Assembly (NCBI RefSeq): GCF_003003055.1
Contig: NZ_PVTV01000011.1
Coordinates: 744,001 to 808,000, forward strand
Origin: Jezberella montanilacus
GTDB taxonomy: Bacteria; Pseudomonadota; Gammaproteobacteria; Burkholderiales; Burkholderiaceae_B
Reading direction: 5' to 3'
Length of the DNA stretch: 64,000 nt
A program made the translations under genes and the position numbers. Positions 52,481 to 58,992 of the stretch are shown here, piece after piece (position 1 is the first letter of the stretch; every line of letters begins with the position of its first letter). The notes beneath the pieces were generated by a model. The model saw only the letters and a list, made by a program, of their open reading frames with translations. It made no database searches and was not told the DNA's origin.

Positions 52481-53487
52481 ATAGCATAGGCTGTGATTTA
52501 TCCGGCTGAGTGCTCCCCATCAAACCCACCGCATTCAAGAAGCTCATCGAGGACGTCGGCACCCTGTCCGCGTCCGAGTGCATCGAAGCCAAAAAGGCCC
52601 TGCGTGGGCGCGAACAGGAGGTGCAAGGCTCCTTGGTTCTACGCGAAGCGGAAGAGGCGATCAAGACCTGCCCCTAATGCGATTGCGAGCACTTCACCAA
52701 GTCAGGAGTCCGCGACGGACGGCAACGCTTCAAGTGCAAGGCATGCTCCAAAACCTTCAACGCATTGAGTGGCACTCCATTGGCAAGACTTCGCATGGCC
52801 GAAAAGCATATCGAGAATGCGGAGTGCATGGTGGATGGGCTGAGCGTGGCCGCAACTGCTGAACGATTGGGCGTCGCAGTCACCACGGCATTCCGTTGGA
52901 GGCATCGCTTCCTGCGCTCGCCGCAAAAAATACAACCTCTGCAATTGACCGGAGTGGTGGAAGCGGACGAGACGTTTTTCATCGAGTCCTTCAAGGGTCA
53001 ACGCAAGGGCCTGCCTCGCCCGGCGAAAGTGCGTGGCACCAAGGCCGTGAAGCCTGGACTGTCCAAGGAGCAAATCCCCGTGCTGGTGGCCCGCGACCGT
53101 TCGAGCGGAGCCACGCTGTCAGCCGTCATCGCCTCACGCAAGGCCAAGGACATTGGAGAGAAGTTGTCGCCTGTCCTGTCTGACGATTGCCTGCTTTGCT
53201 CGGATGGCTACAAGGCTTATGGAGTCATTGCCAAAGCTAAGGGCATCCAATCCAAGAGCGTGCCAGCAAAGAAGGTGGCTGGCAGCTACCATATTCAAAA
53301 TATAAATTCCTACCACTCGCGTCTCAAAGGATGGATGCATCGCGTCTACGGAGTGGCCACCAAGAACCTCGACAACTATCTTGGCTGGCACCGCATGCTC
53401 GATAAGGACAACTGCATGGACGGCAAAACCTTCTTGAATACCTCGTTTCGCTAGGACTCCAACCTTCTTCAAGCACCTCTATGCAAT
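52481..53487 (+). mobile_element. IS1595-family insertion sequence
   Basis: An insertion element of about 1 kb around a DDE transposase. Imperfect ends can be matched: ATAGCATAGGCTGTGATTTA (52481-52500) and the reverse complement of 53469-53487 share GCATAG and, with one gap, most of the next eight bases. No target duplication is evident, so the true ends are uncertain. The element appears richer in G+C than its surroundings. It sits between the Bug gene and a DUF924 gene and breaks neither. Confidence 0.65.
52510..53454 (+). pseudogene. IS1595-family transposase interrupted by an in-frame TAA
   Basis: Read from the GTG at 52510 the frame runs 315 codons with a single TAA at 52675-52677. The stop falls inside the zinc ribbon: Cys-Pro-stop-Cys, then FKCKACSKTFNAL. 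In related transposases a sense codon, often His, fills this place. After the stop the frame is clean: SGTPLARLRM, a helix-turn-helix, then the DDE domain with VVEADETFF, LCSDGYKAY and YHSRLKGWMHRVYGV. A TTG at 52765 could restart translation but would lose the zinc ribbon. Most likely a recent inactivating point change. Confidence 0.85.
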
Positions 53488-53541
53488 AGATGTGGCCGCC
53501 ATTGTGGATATGGCACATTTATCAGCAAAATTGAGAAACCG

Positions 53542-54087
53542 TTAGAAAGACGAGTCTGGCATTGCCAGGAATTCAATTTCGTTTGGCGTGGAGACGCGCC
53601 CCAACAATGCGTTGCGATGCGGAAACCGGCCAAAACGTTCGATGATGTCCTTATGCTTTCGTTCGAATTCCAAACTACTCTCCATGCCAGGAGCATCGAA
53701 AAGTGCCATTGCCACTAAGTGCATCATTGATGACTCGCTGTGCATGTAAGGAAGGAATAAAAATGAACGTTCTTTCACTTCAAGTTCACTGTCAGCTTGG
53801 ACTGCAACGGCGGTTTGCGCCAGCGCAAGCGCCAAAGGGTCGCATGCAAAGGCTGACGCTTGGTCCCGGTAAATGTTGCGCGAAAACTGATCAAGCACCA
53901 AAATTTCGGCTAGTCGGCCAAGTGCAGTCTCACGCCACGCAAATAGTTCGCAAGCTGCCGCCGCCTTGTGCAAAGCCCCAAACCGCCGGAAAATCAACTG
54001 GTCAAAATCCGCTGATTTCTCCCACCACTGTTTAGGCGCGATCTCCTCAAACCAGAATGAAATGACTGAGTCGGGGCTCTGGTGCAT
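53542..54087 (-). CDS. DUF924 family protein
   Basis: A 181-residue protein of the DUF924 family, recognised from VISFWFEEIAPKQWWEKSADFD at the N-terminus, LDQFSRNIYRDQASAFACDPLAL in the middle and FLFLPYMHSES later. It ends with the usual IEFLAMPDSSF, so the nearby IS did not truncate it. The fold resembles helical TPR-like proteins; no activity is established. It is nine bases downstream of a membrane protein gene on the same strand. Confidence 0.87.
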   Translation of the reverse strand: MHQSPDSVISFWFEEIAPKQWWEKSADFDQLIFRRFGALHKAAAACELFAWRETALGRLAEILVLDQFSRNIYRDQASAFACDPLALALAQTAVAVQADSELEVKERSFLFLPYMHSESSMMHLVAMALFDAPGMESSLEFERKHKDIIERFGRFPHRNALLGRVSTPNEIEFLAMPDSSF

Positions 54088-54096
54088 GGTGCTCGC

Positions 54097-54618
54097 CTAT
54101 CGGTTTGAATTATTGCGCAGTGAAGGCATGCCATACGGGGTCATGATTATCGCCAAAAACCAAATGACAGGACCGCCAACCGTCCCTGCGTTTAGTTCAA
54201 TGACACCTGAGGTGACCATGGCAAAGAGAAAGGTAAGGTCGGCAATGCCTATGATGAATACGCCTATGAAATAGGCAGGCCAAGAAGCACGATTCAAAAT
54301 GAGCCATGCCACGGCGAGGCCCAGAACTCCATATCCACCAACGTCGATGCAGAAGTTCAAAAGCAATTGGCCCTGCGCGAAGAGAGTGGTCGCATCGGTT
54401 GCTTGCAAAAAGGTCGAGCGAAGAGCCTTGCTGCCGCCAATCACCATGTTCCACTGTCCTGGCGTCCCGTTGCTGAGGTATTGGTGAATGCCTTCATAGC
54501 CCACCCAGACGTGCAATACGCCCCATAAGACGAACAGCCAAGCTCCCACCTTTGCGGCTGCTCCTAAGTTGGGTTGAGATGCAGATGTGCCATTAGGACC
54601 GGATGCGAGAAGTGTCAT
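54097..54618 (-). CDS. Small multi-spanning membrane protein, unknown function
   Basis: A 173-residue membrane protein with four hydrophobic segments (about residues 25-45, 85-105, 110-130, 135-160). I start at the ATG at 54618, preceded by AAGGA at proper spacing; 30 further in-frame codons upstream cross the LysR promoter and are not credible. I do not recognise a named family. It is divergent from a LysR regulator 124 bases away and co-directional with the DUF924 gene, so the LysR protein probably controls it. Confidence 0.75.
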   Translation of the reverse strand: MTLLASGPNGTSASQPNLGAAAKVGAWLFVLWGVLHVWVGYEGIHQYLSNGTPGQWNMVIGGSKALRSTFLQATDATTLFAQGQLLLNFCIDVGGYGVLGLAVAWLILNRASWPAYFIGVFIIGIADLTFLFAMVTSGVIELNAGTVGGPVIWFLAIIMTPYGMPSLRNNSNR

Positions 54619-54711
54619 TGCAGATTCCTTATTAAATGTTTGTGCCGTTGTAGAAGAGGTTGTATCAGTGGTTAATATATGATATTCACAATCGAAACGA
54701 AATACCATAAA

Positions 54712-54730
54712 ATAAGACTATACGTCTCAT
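54712..54730. promoter_or_regulatory. Inverted repeat in the LysR/membrane protein intergenic region
   Basis: ATAAGAC (54712-54718), spacer TATAC, then GTCTCAT (54724-54730): a 19-base dyad with one mismatch per arm pair. It is 12 bases before the LysR start. Size and place fit an autoregulatory LysR-family site; binding is inferred. Confidence 0.4.
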
Positions 54731-54742
54731 ATATGGAACGAA

Positions 54743-55624
54743 ATGAATCTTGATGACTTGTCCGACTTTGTCTTGGTGGCATCCAACGGTGGGTTTTCTC
54801 AAGCGAGCCGGATGAGTGGACGCCCGAAAGCTAGCCTGTCTCGCAAAGTCATGGATTTGGAGAGGAGCATAGGGGTGCGCCTGTTTGAGCGAAGCGCCAG
54901 GTCCGTCCAACTGACAGAGGAAGGAGAGATGCTCTTCAAGAGCACTTCGGGACCCCTCAATGACATTGCCCAAGCAGTGGACATGCTGCGAGACGGAAGT
55001 GCACAACCAAAGGGTCGATTGCGCGTTAACGTTCCATTTCTATTTGGGCTCATGTTTATGGGCCGCCTAACTGGCCAATTCAAGTCTGCCTATCCAGAGA
55101 TTGAGTTGAAAGTAACGATGGAAGATCGCGAAGTGGACCTCGTAAGCGAAGGCTACGACGTAGTGATCCGGGTTAACCCGAAAGCGGATTCGGAGCTTGT
55201 GGGGACATGCTTCCTCAGGGACCAACTTTTAGTTGTTGCGGCGCCGTCCTTGTTGGATCCGTCAACGTCGGCTACTTCCCCTCGCCAGCAGTCGCTACCC
55301 GTGGTGGTTAGGAATGCTGCTAGGAACCCCGCCACTTGGAAGATCGGGGGGAACCCCTGTCGTGAAATCGAAACGAAGCCAGTTCTTGAACTGCCGACGT
55401 TCACGATGATCCGTGATGCTGTGCTCACAGGCATCGGCGCCGCCAAACTGTCGAGCGCACTTGTCGAAGAAGATTTAGCTGCGGGCAGGCTTGTCTGTTG
55501 GGGGCCTTCATCCGCTGCTCCTGCTGAAATTTGGGCATTGCACACTTCTAGACGCTTTGCGAGCGCGAAGGTTAAAGCGTTCATGCAGTATCTGAAAACA
55601 GCTTTTCCTGCGCGACGTGGATAG
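54743..55624 (+). CDS. LysR family transcriptional regulator
   Basis: A 293-residue regulator. The N-terminal winged helix-turn-helix (MNLDDLSDFVLVASNGGFSQASR, then RPKASLSRKVMDLERSIGVRLFERSARSVQLTEEG) is of the subgroup related to AaeR/CrgA-like regulators. The effector domain begins near residue 90 (KGRLRVNVPFLFG). It is divergent from the membrane protein gene and reads away from it, the classic LysR arrangement. The nitrate operon downstream begins 363 bases later and has its own sigma-54 promoter, so regulation of that operon by this protein is less likely. Confidence 0.91.
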   Translation: MNLDDLSDFVLVASNGGFSQASRMSGRPKASLSRKVMDLERSIGVRLFERSARSVQLTEEGEMLFKSTSGPLNDIAQAVDMLRDGSAQPKGRLRVNVPFLFGLMFMGRLTGQFKSAYPEIELKVTMEDREVDLVSEGYDVVIRVNPKADSELVGTCFLRDQLLVVAAPSLLDPSTSATSPRQQSLPVVVRNAARNPATWKIGGNPCREIETKPVLELPTFTMIRDAVLTGIGAAKLSSALVEEDLAAGRLVCWGPSSAAPAEIWALHTSRRFASAKVKAFMQYLKTAFPARRG

Positions 55625-55836
55625 CAACAAACTTTATCTAGACTGACACAGAATCGGTATGGGTATTGCTATTGCTATTCTAGGATCATGAATTTTCCGG
55701 TAATGAAAGCTCTGACTGCACATCAATATTATTTCGTGGAGTTTGCGCAGTCGAGTGGTCGTTTAGTTCGAAATGGTTTTTCGATTAGCTGACCTTATCG
55801 CTAATACCGCCATGAATAACTAGCCATCAGCACTTA

Positions 55837-55853
55837 TGCACCAACTTAGTGAA
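55837..55853. promoter_or_regulatory. NtrC-like enhancer site
   Basis: TGCACC-AACTT-AGTGAA compared with the NtrC consensus TGCACC-N5-GGTGCA: the left half is perfect and the right half keeps four of six bases. It lies about 100 bases upstream of the sigma-54 promoter at 55937, a normal distance for an enhancer. Confidence 0.5.
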
Positions 55854-55858
55854 TGGGG

Positions 55859-55889
55859 AGGCAATACAGGTAAAACGAAGGTATTGCCT
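55859..55889. other. Nine-base-pair hairpin upstream of the nitrate operon
   Basis: AGGCAATAC (55859-55867) and GTATTGCCT (55881-55889) pair perfectly around a 13-base loop. It is not followed by a T run, so it is not a simple terminator. If transcription starts at the sigma-54 promoter it lies outside the message and would be a protein-binding dyad instead. Confidence 0.45.
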
Positions 55890-55936
55890 GCTTTCCCTGC
55901 CTCAGCATAGGCATAGATCACGTCTTAAGCACTGAC

Positions 55937-55954
55937 TTGGCACGATAGTTGCTT
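55937..55954 (+). promoter_or_regulatory. Sigma-54 promoter of the nrt-nir-nas operon
   Basis: TTGGCACGATAGTTGCTT matches the consensus TGGCACG-N4-TTGCW in full, with GG and GC separated by the required ten bases (GG at 55939-55940, GC at 55951-55952). The start would fall near 55964, about 24 bases before the nrtA ATG. This predicts RpoN control with an activator such as NtrC, in line with nitrogen-limited expression. Confidence 0.8.
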
Positions 55955-55987
55955 TGTTACCGGTACACCACAGACCGGAGCTCAGCA

Positions 55988-57262
55988 ATGCGCAACAAGC
56001 AACCACCCGCCCAACCCGTTGATTCTGCTCGCCGCAACATCGTTACCACTGCAGTCAAATCGCTCGGCGCAGCCAGCATCATGTCACTGGTCGATCCACT
56101 GGTTAGAGCGGGCGCTTGGGCAGCGGGCAGCGATGCACCTGAAAAAACCGAAATCAAAATTGGTTTTATTCCTCTGACAGACTGTGCCTCGGTGGTGATG
56201 GCTTCTGTCATGGAGTTTGATAAAAAATACGGCATCAAAATCGTGCCGTCGAAAGAGGCGTCTTGGCCAGGCATTCGGGACAAGTTGGTCAATGGAGAGC
56301 TCGATGCGGCTCACGTTTTGTACGGACTGATCTATGGCGTGCAGTTAGGCATTGGCGGCCCCAAAAAAGATATGTCGGTGTTGATGACGTTGAGCAACAA
56401 CGGGCAAGCGATCACGCTTTCGCAAAAACTAGCGGAGAAAGGCGTCAAGGATGGTCCGTCACTTCGCGCCTTAATGACTAAAGAGTCGCGTGAATATACC
56501 TTTGCGCAAACTTTCCCGACGGGCACGCATGCCATGTGGCTTTACTACTGGCTGGCCGCGAACGGTATTAATCCGATTAAAGATGCCAAAGTCATCACCG
56601 TTCCCCCTCCACAAATGGTTGCCAATATGCGAGTCGGCAATATGGATGGCTACTGCGTCGGGGAACCCTGGAACGCACGTGCCGTCGCAGACAAGATCGG
56701 CTTTACTGCGACAACGACACAAGCTATCTGGAAAGATCATCCAGAAAAAGTGTTGGGCTGTACCGCTGACTTTACCGTCAAATACCCAAACACCGCCCGT
56801 GCCATGACTGCTGCCATTTTGGACGCGTCTAAATTCATCGATGCTTCGGTCGTTAATCGCCGCAAAACAGCAGAGGTCATCGCGGCTAAATCCTATGTAA
56901 ATACGGACATGGACGTCATTGTCGACCGCATGCTCGGCAGATACACAGATGGTATGGGCAAAACCTGGGATGATCCAGACGCCATGAAGTTCTACAACGA
57001 CGGCCACGTCAACTTCCCCTACCTGTCAGACGGCATGTGGTTTTTGACACAGCAAAAACGTTGGGGCCTGCTGAAAGAGCATCCAGATTATCTTGCAGTC
57101 GCGACGAAAATCAATCGCATTGATATTTACAAACAAGCTGCGACGGCATCGGGTGTTGCCCTGCCTGCTACTGAGATGCGCACGTCGACGCTGATGGACG
57201 GCAAAACTTGGTCTGGCAAGGATCCTGCCGCGTACGCTGACAGCTTTGCTATTAAAGGTTGA
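55988..57262 (+). CDS. nrtA: Nitrate ABC transporter substrate-binding protein (NrtA-type)
   Basis: Receptor of 424 residues in the NrtA/CmpA/TauA-like group. The N-terminus is long and has a twin arginine before a modest hydrophobic stretch (ARRNIVTTAVKSLGAASIM), suggesting a Tat signal. The mature part starts KTEIKIGFIPLTDCASVVMA, with NrtA motifs EASWPGIRDKLVNGELDAAH and the conserved FPTGTHAMWLYYWLAANGINP. I start at the ATG at 55988, with GGAG seven bases upstream. Operon context (nirBD, nasA) supports nitrate or nitrite as ligand over bicarbonate. Confidence 0.92.
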   Translation: MRNKQPPAQPVDSARRNIVTTAVKSLGAASIMSLVDPLVRAGAWAAGSDAPEKTEIKIGFIPLTDCASVVMASVMEFDKKYGIKIVPSKEASWPGIRDKLVNGELDAAHVLYGLIYGVQLGIGGPKKDMSVLMTLSNNGQAITLSQKLAEKGVKDGPSLRALMTKESREYTFAQTFPTGTHAMWLYYWLAANGINPIKDAKVITVPPPQMVANMRVGNMDGYCVGEPWNARAVADKIGFTATTTQAIWKDHPEKVLGCTADFTVKYPNTARAMTAAILDASKFIDASVVNRRKTAEVIAAKSYVNTDMDVIVDRMLGRYTDGMGKTWDDPDAMKFYNDGHVNFPYLSDGMWFLTQQKRWGLLKEHPDYLAVATKINRIDIYKQAATASGVALPATEMRTSTLMDGKTWSGKDPAAYADSFAIKG

Positions 57263-57269
57263 CCGAGAA

Positions 57270-58148
57270 ATGCTGGTCGACCCAAAGCACGCAGAGGAGT
57301 CGTCGCTTGAACAAGACGCTGAGATGGCCGCGTTACGCGATCGTGAAACAAAGCGACTGGCGGCCCGAGACAAGGTGATGGCGGTGCTTGAGCCAGTCAC
57401 CCCGGCTCTGCTGGGCAGTTTAGGTTTTCTGCTGTTTATTGCTATCTGGCAGGCGATACATAGTGCGATTACTGAAATCCCTTCGCCCGGCTTTACTTTT
57501 AACGCAGCAGTGGATCTGTTCTCCCATCCTTTTTATTCGAATGGGCCAAATGATCAAGGGATTGGCTGGAACATCTTATCTTCCTTGCGTCGCGTCGCTC
57601 TTGGCTTCGGCTTCGCAGCCATCGTCGGCATCCCAACTGGTTTTGCGATCGGTCGATTCAAAGTCTTCGGGGCGATGACGTCACCCATCATCAGCTTATT
57701 GCGACCGGTGTCACCCCTGGCCTGGTTGCCAATTGGCCTTCTACTTTTTAAAGCAGCCAATCCAGCGGCGATCTGGTGCATTTTCATCTGCTCCATCTGG
57801 CCCATGATCATCAATACCGCCATCGGAGTGCAAAGAATCCCAGTCGATTACATGAACATTGCTCGGGTGCTGAATTTGTCAGAGTGGAAAGTATTCACCA
57901 AGATCCTACTCCCGGCCACACTTCCTTACATGTTAACTGGCGTGCGCTTATCAATCGGTACGGCCTGGTTGGTTATCGTCGCTGCTGAAATGCTGACCGG
58001 CGGTGTGGGCGTGGGCTTTTGGCTATGGGACGAATGGAACAATCTGAAAGTCGAAAACATCATCATTGCTATTTTTGTTATCGGTATTGTTGGGTTGCTG
58101 CTTGAATACTGCCTGATCTCGATCGCCAAACGATTCTCTTACGAATAA
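57270..58148 (+). CDS. nrtB: Nitrate ABC transporter permease (NrtB-type)
   Basis: Inner-membrane permease of 292 residues with about six hydrophobic segments after a charged N-terminal region of about 40 residues. The cytoplasmic coupling loop is NIARVLNLSEWKVFTKILLPATLPYML, an EAA-type motif. It begins seven bases after nrtA, so translation is likely coupled; the ribosome site itself is weak. It pairs with the ATPase at 58167. Confidence 0.91.
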   Translation: MLVDPKHAEESSLEQDAEMAALRDRETKRLAARDKVMAVLEPVTPALLGSLGFLLFIAIWQAIHSAITEIPSPGFTFNAAVDLFSHPFYSNGPNDQGIGWNILSSLRRVALGFGFAAIVGIPTGFAIGRFKVFGAMTSPIISLLRPVSPLAWLPIGLLLFKAANPAAIWCIFICSIWPMIINTAIGVQRIPVDYMNIARVLNLSEWKVFTKILLPATLPYMLTGVRLSIGTAWLVIVAAEMLTGGVGVGFWLWDEWNNLKVENIIIAIFVIGIVGLLLEYCLISIAKRFSYE

Positions 58149-58166
58149 CTTCAGGATATCGCCAAT

Positions 58167-58982
58167 ATGTCGACCCTTCATCTCGATCGCTATTTGCTCA
58201 TCCAAGGCGTCCAGCAAACCTTTAAGACCAAGAAAGGTCCTTTTGTTGCGCTCAAAGACATTGAATTGACGGTTAAGAAAGGCGAGTTCATTACCCTGAT
58301 AGGTCATTCAGGCTGCGGGAAATCCACCTTATTAAATCTGATCGCTGGCCTCACGATGCCGACCGAAGGACGTTTGATCTGTGCAGGTCGAGAGATCGCA
58401 GGACCAGGCCCCAGCCGCGCAGTCGTCTTCCAAAATCATTCGCTGTTGCCGTGGCTGACTTGCTTCGATAACGTTTATCTGGGTGTCGAACGGGTCTTTG
58501 CAGAATCTGAATCCAAGAAGCAATTGCAAGAGCGGACAGCAGAGGTAATGGCTTTGGTCGGACTGTCACACGCGCAACACAAGTTGCCACACGAAGTATC
58601 GGGTGGCATGAAGCAACGTGTCGGTATTGCACGTGCCTTGGCAATGGAGCCTCAGGTGCTTTTGCTTGATGAGCCCTTCGGTGCGCTTGACGCACTCACG
58701 CGCGCGAATCTGCAGGACGAGTTAATGCGCATCATGGCCGCGAAACAAAGTACCGCTGTCATGGTGACACACGATGTAGACGAAGCTGTCCTGCTGTCAG
58801 ACCGTATCGTCATGATGACAAATGGCCCGGCCGCAAAGATTGGTGAAATCGTGAGTGTTGCACTGGATCGCCCACGCGACCGCGTAGCATTGGCCAACAG
58901 CGTCCAGTATCAAGAGTACCGAACTGAAGTGATTGACTTTTTGTATCGAAAGCAGGGCAACCCCGCTCTCAAGGCGGCCTAA
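58167..58982 (+). CDS. nrtD: Nitrate ABC transporter ATP-binding protein (NrtD/NrtC-type)
   Basis: ATPase of 271 residues: Walker A GHSGCGKST, Q-loop FQNHSLLPWL, signature VSGGMKQRV and Walker B VLLLDEPFGALDA, then the switch histidine in VMVTHDVDEAV. It is a single-domain protein without the NrtA-like C-terminal regulatory domain of cyanobacterial NrtC, hence the NrtD name. It lies 18 bases after nrtB and ten before nirB. Confidence 0.91.
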   Translation: MSTLHLDRYLLIQGVQQTFKTKKGPFVALKDIELTVKKGEFITLIGHSGCGKSTLLNLIAGLTMPTEGRLICAGREIAGPGPSRAVVFQNHSLLPWLTCFDNVYLGVERVFAESESKKQLQERTAEVMALVGLSHAQHKLPHEVSGGMKQRVGIARALAMEPQVLLLDEPFGALDALTRANLQDELMRIMAAKQSTAVMVTHDVDEAVLLSDRIVMMTNGPAAKIGEIVSVALDRPRDRVALANSVQYQEYRTEVIDFLYRKQGNPALKAA

Positions 58983-58992
58983 GGAGATTGCC

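Larger units (their letters stand above)
55625..55987. other. Non-coding region before the nitrate assimilation operon
   Basis: No credible gene in these 363 bases. The first half is AT-rich and holds a short TATTGC tandem run (55664-55679). The second half holds an NtrC-like half-palindrome, a nine-base-pair hairpin and a sigma-54 promoter, listed separately. A small dyad CCGGT/ACCGG (55960-55964, 55974-55978) has its 3' arm overlapping the GGAG ribosome site of nrtA and could mask it. Confidence 0.7.

Noticed and set aside
55664-55679. TATTGC tandem run as a CRISPR or phase-variation repeat
   Set aside because: Fewer than three units of six bases and no spacers; more likely chance, and not within or next to a promoter core.
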